Program-made: the position numbers and the translations under genes
The notes under the pieces: model-generated
What the model was told of the DNA's origin: nothing
Seen by the model: the letters and a program-made list of their open reading frames with translations, nothing else
The model's database searches: none
DNA from: Chloroflexota bacterium
GTDB lineage: Bacteria > Chloroflexota > Anaerolineae > Anaerolineales > UBA4823
NCBI GenBank assembly: GCA_029265355.1
Contig: JAJUJL010000001.1
Location: 124,001 to 188,000, forward strand
Length of the DNA: 64,000 bases
Direction: 5' to 3'
In this document: positions 35,736 to 44,660 of the stretch, piece after piece
Position numbering within the stretch: the first letter of the stretch is position 1
Layout: each line of letters starts with the position of its first letter

Positions 35736-37085
35736 ATGTACGAAATTTCCGATTCAGACATCCTGCCCTTATCTCTTGAGCACAGCTTCTGGACCTGGTC
35801 TGCCCAGGGCAGTGTGCGTCCCATACCGGTCACTCGCGCTGAGGGGGTTTATTTTTGGGATACCGCGGGGAAACGCTACCTGGATTTCAACTCCATGGTG
35901 ATGTGCGTGAACATTGGGCATGGCGACCGGCGCGTGATCCAGGCCATCGTCGAGCAGGCCCAGGAACTGCCCTTTGCCGGGCCGCCCATGGCAACCCGCC
36001 CACGCGCAGCGCTGGGCAAGCTACTCTCCGAGATAACGCCCGGCAACCTCTCCAAGTTCCTGTACACTTTGGGCGGCGCCGATGCCAATGAAAACGCCAT
36101 CAAGCTGGCGCGAGCCTTCACGGGCAGGCACAAGATCCTGGCGCGCTACCGCTCTTATCATGGCGCCACCGCCGGCGCCATGGCGGCCACCGGAGATCCG
36201 CGCCGCGTGGCCTGGGAGCCCAACCTGATGCCCGGCGTGGTGCATTTCCTGGATCCTTACCGCTACCGGTCGACTTTCCACCGCAACCAGCCTGATTTGC
36301 CAGAAGCAGAATTTACCCAGGACTATCTCAACCACCTGGAGGAGATCATCACTTTTGAAGGACCGCAGACCATCGCCGCCGTGCTTTTGGAGACCGTGAC
36401 CGGCACGAACGGGGTGATCATCCCGCCGCAGGGCTACCTGCAGGGTGTGCGCCAGCTCTGCGACCGCTACGGCATTCTCCTCATCGCCGACGAGGTGATG
36501 AGCGGTTTTGGGCGCACCGGGCGCTGGTTTGCCGTTGACCATTGGGGGGTCGTTCCAGACCTGATGACGATGGCAAAGGGTCTCACATCGGGCTACGCTC
36601 CGCTGGGGGCGGTGGCGATGCGTCCCGAGATCGCCGCGGCTTTCGACCAGCGCATCTACCAGGGCGGGCTCACCTATAACGCCCACCCCATTTCGCTGGC
36701 GGCCGCGATCGCCAATATCCGCGTGCTGCAGCAAGATCGCCTGGTGGAACGAGCGGCCAGCATGGGCGCCGTGCTGCACCGCATGCTCAACGACCTGGGC
36801 GAACAGCACCCTTCGGTTGGCGAGGTGCGCTCGATCGGCCTGTTTGGGGTGATCGAGCTGGTGAAAGACCGGCGCACACGGGAACCGCTCACACCCTACA
36901 ACACTTCCAGCCCGACCATGAATGCCGTGCGCCAGTACCTGTTAGAGAACGGCGTCTACCTCTACACTCACTGGCACACCCTCCTGATCATCCCGCCTTT
37001 GATCATCACCGAAGAACAACTGGCGGAAGGATTCAGGGTGTTGGATAAGGCGCTGGAGATTGCCGATCGAGCGGTTGCCGGCTGA
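35736..37085 (+). CDS. class III (PLP-dependent) aminotransferase
   Basis: A 449-residue class III aminotransferase. Key features are the TLGGADANENAIKLAR phosphate-binding region, RYRSYHGAT, LIADEV (Asp252) and the PLP lysine in MAKGLTSGYAPLGAV (Lys281). The TLGGADANENA pattern and the ETVTGTNGVIIPP segment resemble taurine- or beta-alanine-pyruvate-type enzymes, but specificity is not certain. The ATG at 35736 has GAGAGG upstream; the frame opens at 35688 with no signal. It is 8 bp before the methyltransferase gene. Confidence 0.92.
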   Translation: MYEISDSDILPLSLEHSFWTWSAQGSVRPIPVTRAEGVYFWDTAGKRYLDFNSMVMCVNIGHGDRRVIQAIVEQAQELPFAGPPMATRPRAALGKLLSEITPGNLSKFLYTLGGADANENAIKLARAFTGRHKILARYRSYHGATAGAMAATGDPRRVAWEPNLMPGVVHFLDPYRYRSTFHRNQPDLPEAEFTQDYLNHLEEIITFEGPQTIAAVLLETVTGTNGVIIPPQGYLQGVRQLCDRYGILLIADEVMSGFGRTGRWFAVDHWGVVPDLMTMAKGLTSGYAPLGAVAMRPEIAAAFDQRIYQGGLTYNAHPISLAAAIANIRVLQQDRLVERAASMGAVLHRMLNDLGEQHPSVGEVRSIGLFGVIELVKDRRTREPLTPYNTSSPTMNAVRQYLLENGVYLYTHWHTLLIIPPLIITEEQLAEGFRVLDKALEIADRAVAG

Positions 37086-37093
37086 TTGGAGCG

Positions 37094-38536
37094 ATGAGCA
37101 CGAAACCGACAGCTCAACCGCCGCCCCTGCCGCCAACTTTCCTGCAACGCATGCAGCGCCTGCTGGGAGACGATTTTGCCGCTTTCGTCAACAGCTACGC
37201 ACAGCCTGCCTGGAATGGGCTGCGCGCCAACACGCTCAAGATCTCTCCGCAGCGCCTGCAAGAATTACTGCCCTGGAATCTCGAGCCTGTGCCCTGGTGT
37301 AAAGAGGGGTTTTTGCTTCCGCCAGGCCAAGCCCAGGCCACACAACCCGCGCCGGGCAAACACCCCTATCACGCGGCGGGTGTGTATTATCTCCAGGACC
37401 CTTCAGCGATGGCCGTGGTGGAGGTGCTCGATCCGCAGCCAGGCGAGCTTATCCTGGACCTGGCCGCTGCGCCAGGCGGCAAGAGCACCCACATCGCCTC
37501 ACGCTTGCAGCAGCAAGGCTTACTGGTGTGCAACGAGATCCATGCCGGGCGCGTTTGGGAACTGGCTCAAAACCTGGAACGCTGGGGTGCGCAGAACGTG
37601 ATGGTGTGCAACGAAACCCCAGAGCGCCTGGCAGATCACTTTGAGGGTTATTTCGACCGTGTCCTGCTGGATGCGCCTTGCTCTGGAGAGGGATTATTTC
37701 GGAAAACACCCGCCAGCCGTAAGCAGTGGTCGCCCGTGGTCGTTGAGAGCTGCGCCTTGCGCCAAAGCGCCATCCTGGAGCAGGCCGCCAGGCTGGTGCG
37801 CCCGGGGGGATGGCTGGGTTACTCAACCTGCACCTTTTCTCCCGAAGAAAACGAGGCGGTGATTGCCGCATTTCTCCGCCAGCATCCGGGTTTCCAGCTT
37901 GCGCAGCAAGGCGCGCGGCAGGGCATCTCCCCGGGCAGGCCCGATTGGGCGAATGCCGGTGAAACACTCGCACCCGATGGGCTGCATCGCCTCTGGCCGC
38001 ACCTCAGCCCGGGAGAGGGCCATTTCATCGCCCTGCTGCAGCGAACTGGCGAAGAAATCGCGGCCTCACGCCCGGGGCGTTTCCCACGCACACTGCCGGC
38101 CGCGGCATCCAGCGCCTGGCACGAATTTGTGCAGCACAACCTGGTTTCAGATCCTGCCCAGGGTAGAGTGACCCAGTTCGGCTCTTACCTGTATGCGCTC
38201 TCTGAGCAGGCCCCTGATTTTGGAAAGCTCAGGCTGGTGCACCCCGGATGGTGGCTGGGAGCGCTGGCGCACTCTGCGCACAGCAAAGAACAACGCCTGG
38301 AACCCGCGCATGCCCTGGCGCTGGGTCTGAAACCCGCCGCCTTTCAGCGCAGCCTGCCGGTAGATTTCACTCAGGCCATGCGTTACCTGCAAGGCGAGGT
38401 GATTACATCACAGCCAGGAGAAGACGGCTGGTTGGTGGTCGAGTTCAATGGCTTCACGCTGGGGTGGGGAAAAAACATCTCGGGTAAAATCAAGAATCAT
38501 TACCCGCGCGGCCTGCGCCTGCCGCTGGCTCAATGA
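37094..38536 (+). CDS. rsmF: RsmF/NOL1-NOP2-Sun family RNA m5C methyltransferase
   Basis: A 480-residue methyltransferase. The N-terminal RNA-binding part includes ANTLKISPQRL and GVYYLQDPSAM. The SAM site is DLAAAPGGKSTHIA. The catalytic pair is Cys196 (DAPCSGEG) and Cys246 (STCTFSPEEN). A C-terminal PUA-like region from about 330 is present, as in RsmF/YebU and Gram-positive RsmF. It methylates cytosine in 16S rRNA or tRNA. The start lies 8 bp after the aminotransferase. The 3' end overlaps the convergent pseudo-kinase gene by 7 bp. Confidence 0.92.
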   Translation: MSTKPTAQPPPLPPTFLQRMQRLLGDDFAAFVNSYAQPAWNGLRANTLKISPQRLQELLPWNLEPVPWCKEGFLLPPGQAQATQPAPGKHPYHAAGVYYLQDPSAMAVVEVLDPQPGELILDLAAAPGGKSTHIASRLQQQGLLVCNEIHAGRVWELAQNLERWGAQNVMVCNETPERLADHFEGYFDRVLLDAPCSGEGLFRKTPASRKQWSPVVVESCALRQSAILEQAARLVRPGGWLGYSTCTFSPEENEAVIAAFLRQHPGFQLAQQGARQGISPGRPDWANAGETLAPDGLHRLWPHLSPGEGHFIALLQRTGEEIAASRPGRFPRTLPAAASSAWHEFVQHNLVSDPAQGRVTQFGSYLYALSEQAPDFGKLRLVHPGWWLGALAHSAHSKEQRLEPAHALALGLKPAAFQRSLPVDFTQAMRYLQGEVITSQPGEDGWLVVEFNGFTLGWGKNISGKIKNHYPRGLRLPLAQ

Positions 38537-40923
38537 GTGGCTTTTTTCGACAGTTGTTCAAGGCCAGCCCGAACCCGATTGTATTCTGCCAGGGTCCGGG
38601 TCATTTGGTCTTGTGCGGGGGCTAGCCCGCGTAGCTGCACCGTCTTGTGTGTTTCAGCGCACAGCTCAGCCAGGCGACGCGCGCCGATATTAGCGCTGCT
38701 GGCTCGCAATGTTTCGGCCGCCTCGAGAAAAGCAGTCGCATCCTGGCTATCGAAAGCCTGTTGCATTTGTACCAGTAAGCGGGCAGCATTGGAGGTGAAT
38801 AAATCTACCAACTGAACCAACAGCGCGGTAGCATCGCCGCCCGTCATGCGCGCAAACTGGCTCAGGAATGCGGCATCGATGGCTGGGTATTCCCCTCTAT
38901 CTCGCCTTGCAGCCTCGCTCAGAGCTTCCTGCATCATTGGGACCCCCTCCGCTGGATTGATTGTGCGCTGATCGGTCTGCGCCATACCGAGTGGTCTGCA
39001 ATCTTCCAGCGCATCGATCAGATCTCCGGCGTGCACGGGTTTCAGGATCACGGATTGCACATTGCTCGTGCTCGAGACAAGCAGTCCATCACCCGGCCGT
39101 TGATCTGCCAGCACCACCACCGTGGGTCTGGCGATGGGGGGCAGCAATTGCTCGATCTTTTCCAGCACCTCGACATCACCCGTAAGCAGTTCCTGATCGA
39201 TGATCAGCAGATCATAAGACCGGCGCAACAATGCTCGGAGCACCTCGCTAGAATTTTCCACCCTGTCTGGGTGGTACCCCAGGCGCTCCAGAAAGCCCAG
39301 GGTCACCTTTTGCTCGCCGGCCTCGAAAACCGCCAACAATATGTGGAGCGGATGGCGTTTAGCCATACCTGCATCCAGCAAAGTAGCGGTCTTTGCCGCT
39401 GGTTGGAAGCGGTGTTGCTCTACCAGCAGCCGGTTGATGGCTTCATAAAGCTGGTAGGGCTTATATGGCTCTTTCAGCACAACAGAGAGGCGGGGCAGGG
39501 CTTCGATTTGACCGGCGCCCTGGGGTATCACCAGAATCAGCGGTAAATTTTGCCCTGCGGCAGTTTGCCAAACTCGCTGCAAAAACACGTTTACGTCGAA
39601 TTCAGGCAAGTGTTGTACGAAAATCGCCGCATCCAACGCCCGCCCCGATTCGATGAGCTGCAAGGCCTGAGCCATCTCACCAACAGGTAGCGGCTTGAGC
39701 TGCCAGTACAGGAGTTGCTGCGCCAGTTCATTTCGCTGCTGTCCATCATGCGCTGCCACCAGTACGCTCTTACCCCCCAGCAACGGTTGCGTGTTACGCT
39801 GCCGCCGCCTGGCTGGCGGCCTGATTTCTGCAATGGTTTGAATGGTGAAGTAGAAAAGCACTTCCTTGTTGCGCTGGCAACCCACACTCAAATTGCCGCC
39901 CATTTTTTTCAGCAGCAGGCGACAGATTTCCAATCCCAACTGCATGCGATCAGTCGCTTGTTGATCCATGAGCCGGGCTGCATCCCGCTGCGCTCCTGCA
40001 GAGGAGCTGTACTTCTTGATCACAAATTGGATCTCGTATTGATCACGACCCTGCGGGCGGGCTTTCACCGAGGCGACGACCTCGCTGCCCTCGGCAAGCT
40101 GCACAGCATATCCCAGCAACCTGCCCAGCACCTGCCTCAGCCGAAGGGGATCCGCTTGCACCACTTCTGGCACTTCTGGTTCGATGAAACAAGCGATATT
40201 GGGATTTCTCACGGCGGTGTACGAACTGAGTAGTTCCAGGGCGTCATCCAGGCAGCTTCGCAGGTCCACCGCGGTTTGTGTGAGCTCCAACTCGCTGGAT
40301 CCCCAATGAACATAGTCAAGCAGATCATTCACCAGCACCAGGAGTGCATCCCCGCTGTTCTGTATCAGCCGGGCATACTCCTGCTGAGTGGCGCCGAGCG
40401 AAGAGTCGATCAGCAGCTCGATCATGCCCAGGATGGCGTTCAAGGGTATGCGAATTTGCTGCGCCATTCCAGAAAGCAGGCGATTTTTTTTAAGATCGCC
40501 GGCGAACGGGAGTTTCTCACCAGGCATAGCCTGTGCGCTGGCCCACGCCGCTGCAAGCTGCAGGCGTAGCCGAGCAGCCAGCTCTATCTCAGAAAACGGG
40601 CGCTCCAGAATTTCCCCAATGCCCTGTTCGAAAGCCCAGGCGCGTTGTGTGGCATCCGCCTCATTTTGCACCAGCACCAGGCGGGGCGTATGCTCAGGAC
40701 ACACACGATGGATCTCTTTTATCAATGCTTCGCAGGATAGGTCCGGCAAGCTGGCGTCAAAAATGATCACTTCCGGCAAATTCCCCCGCTCGAGCAGCGC
40801 AATTGCAGCCGCTGCATTCGGCGCCCAATGCAATTGGGCTTCAATTCTATCCAGCACAGATTGGAACGGTTGCCAACGCTCTTGATCTGCATCGATGATG
40901 AGCATCACGGGTTGCGCTGGCAT
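38530..40923 (-). CDS. degenerate hybrid histidine kinase-like protein (phospho-sites lost)
   Basis: A 797-residue protein with the full layout of a hybrid sensor kinase but broken chemistry. A receiver (about 6-120, Asp56 kept, the usual Lys replaced by Arg) is followed by a DHp helix pair. There the usual MSHEIRTPLN reads MAQQIRIPLN, so the His is Gln155. The ATPase-like domain has Tyr272 in place of the N-box Asn and no DxGxG loop. A second receiver has Val436 in place of the Asp. A third keeps Asp576 but lacks the acidic pair. The C-terminal HPt has Glu737 where the His should be (AAETLRASSANIG). It is soluble. The ATG at 40923 is 32 bp after the DUF6909-like gene. Confidence 0.87.
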   Translation of the reverse strand: MPAQPVMLIIDADQERWQPFQSVLDRIEAQLHWAPNAAAAIALLERGNLPEVIIFDASLPDLSCEALIKEIHRVCPEHTPRLVLVQNEADATQRAWAFEQGIGEILERPFSEIELAARLRLQLAAAWASAQAMPGEKLPFAGDLKKNRLLSGMAQQIRIPLNAILGMIELLIDSSLGATQQEYARLIQNSGDALLVLVNDLLDYVHWGSSELELTQTAVDLRSCLDDALELLSSYTAVRNPNIACFIEPEVPEVVQADPLRLRQVLGRLLGYAVQLAEGSEVVASVKARPQGRDQYEIQFVIKKYSSSAGAQRDAARLMDQQATDRMQLGLEICRLLLKKMGGNLSVGCQRNKEVLFYFTIQTIAEIRPPARRRQRNTQPLLGGKSVLVAAHDGQQRNELAQQLLYWQLKPLPVGEMAQALQLIESGRALDAAIFVQHLPEFDVNVFLQRVWQTAAGQNLPLILVIPQGAGQIEALPRLSVVLKEPYKPYQLYEAINRLLVEQHRFQPAAKTATLLDAGMAKRHPLHILLAVFEAGEQKVTLGFLERLGYHPDRVENSSEVLRALLRRSYDLLIIDQELLTGDVEVLEKIEQLLPPIARPTVVVLADQRPGDGLLVSSTSNVQSVILKPVHAGDLIDALEDCRPLGMAQTDQRTINPAEGVPMMQEALSEAARRDRGEYPAIDAAFLSQFARMTGGDATALLVQLVDLFTSNAARLLVQMQQAFDSQDATAFLEAAETLRASSANIGARRLAELCAETHKTVQLRGLAPAQDQMTRTLAEYNRVRAGLEQLSKKATH

Positions 40924-40955
40924 ACCTGAACCGCCTCTGAGGCAAGCTGCTCGAA

Positions 40956-42680
40956 CTAGCCAGGCCGGCTCAAACGGACCTGTTCCTTGCACAAAATGCG
41001 CCGCAAGACAGCAATGCTGACCGCGTAAGTGGCGTCCAAACCGTAGTAAGAAAGGCTGCCTGCGCCCAGGTTCTTACCTTTGCTCAAGGGTGTATCTGAA
41101 GCATAGTGCAAGATACCCACCTCAAAGGGAACGCCATACAAGTTCACAATCTCGTTAATCGGGTGACGCTTGGGGCGATACATCTCATAAACCGCCGAGA
41201 GGTAAGGGCCGGCTTCCATCTCGATATCGGTGTAGCCTTCGCGATAAAACACATCCATATAGTGAGCGGTTTGCAAGAAAGTGCCCTGCACAGAGACCGC
41301 TTTTTGATTGTCCAGCACCGTGCCATAAGTCAGGTATGGGGATACGTCCGCTGCCGTGAAGCAATTTCCGAACAAGTAAGTGTTTTGAGAATGCTCGTCG
41401 TGCACCACATTCGAGATCATGGCATCCCCGATCACCCCATTCAACGTGGCAGCCTTGCCCAGCACGTATACGCCCAGGATGGAACCGACGCTTTCTGCCA
41501 CAACCGATAGAATGTGGTAAGCCGCCATTCCCAGCGGATAATCAATGTTCAACAGCAAGCCATCACTGCCTGGCAATTGGGTTGGGCACTCTGCGGAGAT
41601 CCCCTGCAGCAGGCGCGGGTCGAATCGTTCAGGCTTCAAGCGAGCCAGCTCGATCACCTGCGCTTCCACGTCGAAATACTGTGCGCTGCGAAAGCGCTGG
41701 ATTCCCAACTCCCGTTCGTAGGCATATTGCTCCTGCACCAGCCGGCTTCCTTCGTCCGTCTGCTGGAATTTCTTCAATAAATAATACAGGAAATTCTCCT
41801 GGCTGGAGAGCACCTCGGAGGCTTGAATATCCTGCCATTCGCGCTGCAATTCGATATTCCCCGAATTCTTCAGGTAATCTAATAATTCATTGCGCTTGTA
41901 CAGCGCAAAGCCAGACAGCAAATTCACCACGCTGTGGATGTTGCTGGAAATGAAATAAACGGGGCGATTGCGCAGATTGGGGCTGCTCTCCTCGATGTTT
42001 TCCCACCAGGAACGGGTCGCCCGGCGGTAATCGCTCAGGGATCCGCTCAGCAGGCGAATTTCCAATGAACAAGGCGCAGCAGCCACGCGCTGCAAATTCT
42101 CCTCGAAGCGCGCGCCCCAAATCGACTCTAAGCGCTCCAGGTCTTCTATGGTGATTTCCAGCGCCTCTGCCAGCTCCTGGCGAAGTGAATCGTTCCCTTT
42201 CAATTGGTGTAAGTTCCGGGCTGCTGGCGTTTGCTGAAGCAGGACGTGCAGCTTATTCCATTCGATCTGGTATGCCGTCAGCATTGGCACCAGGTCATCG
42301 ATATCCGAGCGGCTGGCGATGATTTGCGCCAGTGTGCCGCGCCCATCGGTAAAACTTCGCCGCCGCCGGGCTGGAGCATTGACCACCTGCCAGCCGTTTT
42401 CGACATCGTAACCTTCCCGCAGGAGCACCTGGATGCTCTGCCCCATTACCACCAGTTTCACATCCGGCATGCAGGCCGGCAATCGCAGCAGAGAGTAAAT
42501 AAAGGCGGACATATCCGGCCGCGACTGGCGCGCTCCCAGGTGCAGCAGCGAGCCCATCCCGGCGTGCGCTTCTTCCAGGGTGCGGATCTGCACCGTAGCT
42601 GTCGAGCGCAGCAGCGAATAATACGTGCGCAGGTAAAGCTCGACCTCTTCAGAGGCGGTGCGCGGTACAGTGCGTTCCAA
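40956..42680 (-). CDS. DUF6909-like protein with nucleoside-phosphorylase-like C-terminal part
   Basis: A 574-residue soluble protein that resembles the uncharacterised family annotated as DUF6909; this is from memory and tentative. The N-terminal half is helical and charged. The C-terminal half contains LLNIDYPLGMAAYHIL, VVHDEHSQNTYLFGNCF, DIEMEAGPYLSAVYEM and ILHYASDTPL. The EMEAGP and SD elements recall the active site of purine nucleoside phosphorylase and related nucleosidases, so a nucleoside-binding fold is possible. It lies 6 bp after the small membrane protein and 32 bp before the pseudo-kinase. Confidence 0.72.
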   Translation of the reverse strand: MERTVPRTASEEVELYLRTYYSLLRSTATVQIRTLEEAHAGMGSLLHLGARQSRPDMSAFIYSLLRLPACMPDVKLVVMGQSIQVLLREGYDVENGWQVVNAPARRRRSFTDGRGTLAQIIASRSDIDDLVPMLTAYQIEWNKLHVLLQQTPAARNLHQLKGNDSLRQELAEALEITIEDLERLESIWGARFEENLQRVAAAPCSLEIRLLSGSLSDYRRATRSWWENIEESSPNLRNRPVYFISSNIHSVVNLLSGFALYKRNELLDYLKNSGNIELQREWQDIQASEVLSSQENFLYYLLKKFQQTDEGSRLVQEQYAYERELGIQRFRSAQYFDVEAQVIELARLKPERFDPRLLQGISAECPTQLPGSDGLLLNIDYPLGMAAYHILSVVAESVGSILGVYVLGKAATLNGVIGDAMISNVVHDEHSQNTYLFGNCFTAADVSPYLTYGTVLDNQKAVSVQGTFLQTAHYMDVFYREGYTDIEMEAGPYLSAVYEMYRPKRHPINEIVNLYGVPFEVGILHYASDTPLSKGKNLGAGSLSYYGLDATYAVSIAVLRRILCKEQVRLSRPG

Positions 42681-42686
42681 AATCTG

Positions 42687-43070
42687 TTACCTCCGGCGAC
42701 GAGGACGATAGCGCTCGGGCGGAGCATCCAGCGGACCGTAGCGCGGCGGTCCAAGCACGCGATACATCAGCGAGTAGAGGAGGGTCAGTATGCCGAACCC
42801 TGCCAGCATCAATACAACCGCCACCAGCAGATTGGCAAACAAGTAGGGAATCCTGCCAATATAGGGGATGGTGATCGTTTGAGCCAGTTCGCGCGGCGTC
42901 GGCAACCAGCGCGCCGCCACATTGGCCTGCACCAGCAAGACCGCCCCTGCATAGGAGATGATTGGGATAAGCACCATCATCAGGCAACCAATGCCTCTCC
43001 ATACCGGGTGAATTTTCCAGGGGCGCTCCGCCTGGCGGCTGCGGATGCTGAATTTATCGTATTTCGTCAT
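42687..43070 (-). CDS. small two-helix membrane protein
   Basis: A 127-residue protein with two predicted membrane helices (about 29-52 and 78-103) and a basic, Arg/Pro-rich C terminus (PPERYRPRRRR). I do not recognise it. The ATG at 43070 overlaps the end of the FAD/FeS subunit gene by 17 bp, and a GGGAGGA ribosome site lies inside that gene, so the two are translationally linked. The longer open frame to 43133 has no ribosome site. Confidence 0.75.
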   Translation of the reverse strand: MTKYDKFSIRSRQAERPWKIHPVWRGIGCLMMVLIPIISYAGAVLLVQANVAARWLPTPRELAQTITIPYIGRIPYLFANLLVAVVLMLAGFGILTLLYSLMYRVLGPPRYGPLDAPPERYRPRRRR

Positions 43071-44535
43071 CGACTTCCTCCCCAAGCGGGCGCTTCGCTT
43101 GTATGTGCGCAGCGAGCTCAATCGCTTTGACAATCGAGTAATAACCGGTGCAGCGGCACAGATTGCCCGTGATGGCCTGCTGGATAGACTGGCGGGTTGG
43201 TTGCGGGTCCTCTTCCAGCAGCTTCACCGCCGACATGATGAAACCGGGGGTGCAGTAACCGCATTGAACTGCACCCTCCTCGATGAAGGCTTGCTGGACT
43301 GGATGGAGCTGTCCATCCTGGGCTACACCTTCGATCGTGACGATGTGCGCGCCATGGGCGCGCGGTGCAGGCACCATGCAGCTCATCACCGCCGCTCCAT
43401 CCAGGAACACGGTGCAGGCGCCGCATTCCCCTTCCGCACAGCCTTCCTTGGTGCCTGTCAACCCGATATCTTCGCGCAGCATGCGCAGCAGCGTTTTCTC
43501 ATGAGCGTTTTCGATGCGGTATTCGACCCCATTCACATGGGTGACGATCGGTTCCGCACCGCTGTGACGGACAACACGATCCAGGGGAGCTGCGCGCCAG
43601 GGCGCTTCAGCGCTAAAACCTTCCCCCCACAGCAAGGGTGCGTGTTGTGGAAAATCAGCCTTCTCTTGACCAGCCCGTATCCTGGCGAGGGCGCGGCGTG
43701 TGCAAACCCGCACCATCTCGCTGCGATAATCTGCTGGGCTGCGCACATCATCGATCGGCCGGGCAGCTTGCTGAGCCAGTTGAGCAGCCTTTATGATCAC
43801 ATCATCATCCAGCGCCAGGCCCTGCAAATAGGCTTCTGCTTCAGCGGCGTGGATGATCTTGGGCGCTACAGCACCCAATGTGATGGCAGCCCGCTGCACG
43901 CGGTCGTCCTCCAGGGTCAGCACAGCCGCCACGTTGACCACCGAGATGGCCTGGGAGCGGCGCAGGCCGAGCTTGATGAACATGCCACGCTGGTTCTGCT
44001 CCAACGCGGGGAAGGCAATGTCCACCAGTATCTCATCCGGGCGCATGACTGTCTTGCGCACGCCGGTGTAGAAATCCTCGAGCTTTACCCGGCGCTCGCC
44101 TTGCGCAGAAGCCAGCGTGACCCAGGCGCCCATCGCCATCAGCGGGGTGATGGTATCGTTGGCAGGCGAAGCGGTGATCAAGTTGCCCGCCACGGTGCCC
44201 CGGTTGCGAATCTGCGGCGCGCCCACTTCCCAGGCGGCTTGCGCCAAGGGGAAGCCACGCTCGATCAACAGCCTGGAAGCCACGCAATGGTTATGGGTGA
44301 CCAACGGCCCCAGGTGAATCACACCATCTTCATCCATGCTGATCTGATCCAGACCCGGCACGCGGGTGATATCTACCAGGGTCTCGATGCCGCGCCGCAC
44401 GCCGCGTTCGATTTCCAGGATCAAATCAGTCGCGCCAGCCACAATGCGCGCCCGTTGCCCTTGTTCGGATAAAACCTGCAAAGCTTCATCGAGATGGGTA
44501 ACGCTCAGGTATTCGTGCCACATATTTTGCTCCAT
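43054..44535 (-). CDS. xanthine dehydrogenase family FAD-binding subunit fused to 2Fe-2S subunit
   Basis: A 493-residue fusion. Residues 1 to about 290 are a CoxM/XdhB-type FAD domain with VAGATDLILEIERG and GAPQIRNRGTVAGNL. Residues about 330-480 are a CoxS/XdhC-type 2Fe-2S domain with CAEGECGACTV for the plant-type cluster and CGYCTPG plus CRCTGY for the second. The fusion order FAD-then-FeS is the reverse of eukaryotic xanthine dehydrogenase. No Mo subunit is adjacent; the one at 30.3 kb lacks these two parts and is the best partner candidate. It heads an operon with the small membrane protein, the DUF6909-like protein and the pseudo-kinase. Confidence 0.92.
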   Translation of the reverse strand: MEQNMWHEYLSVTHLDEALQVLSEQGQRARIVAGATDLILEIERGVRRGIETLVDITRVPGLDQISMDEDGVIHLGPLVTHNHCVASRLLIERGFPLAQAAWEVGAPQIRNRGTVAGNLITASPANDTITPLMAMGAWVTLASAQGERRVKLEDFYTGVRKTVMRPDEILVDIAFPALEQNQRGMFIKLGLRRSQAISVVNVAAVLTLEDDRVQRAAITLGAVAPKIIHAAEAEAYLQGLALDDDVIIKAAQLAQQAARPIDDVRSPADYRSEMVRVCTRRALARIRAGQEKADFPQHAPLLWGEGFSAEAPWRAAPLDRVVRHSGAEPIVTHVNGVEYRIENAHEKTLLRMLREDIGLTGTKEGCAEGECGACTVFLDGAAVMSCMVPAPRAHGAHIVTIEGVAQDGQLHPVQQAFIEEGAVQCGYCTPGFIMSAVKLLEEDPQPTRQSIQQAITGNLCRCTGYYSIVKAIELAAHIQAKRPLGEEVDDEIR

Positions 44536-44548
44536 GTCATCGGTATCA

Positions 44549-44660
44549 GATGTTTCGCCGAAAGTGACTCAACAAAAAAAGACGATAAACATCGGCGAAA
44601 CCCAGGAGAAGACCGCTGGTCTCATCACCGGGCTAAGCCATGCACTTTCGGCAGTTTACT
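44549..44660. repeat. 112-bp palindromic element, copy A (MITE-like)
   Basis: The left end GTTTCGCCGAAAGTG (44552-44566) is inverted at the right end as CACTTTCGGCAGTTTAC (44643-44659). An inner TCGGCGAAAC lies at 44592-44601. It aligns along its whole length with 51455-51565. It lies between the FAD/FeS gene and the xdhC stop codon and touches that stop. Confidence 0.7.

Noticed and set aside
26629-40923. Receiver-only response regulator at 26.6 kb as partner of the kinase-like protein at 38.5-40.9 kb
   Set aside because: The kinase-like protein lacks the His and ATP-site residues, and the genes are 11 kb apart, so phosphotransfer between them is not supported.
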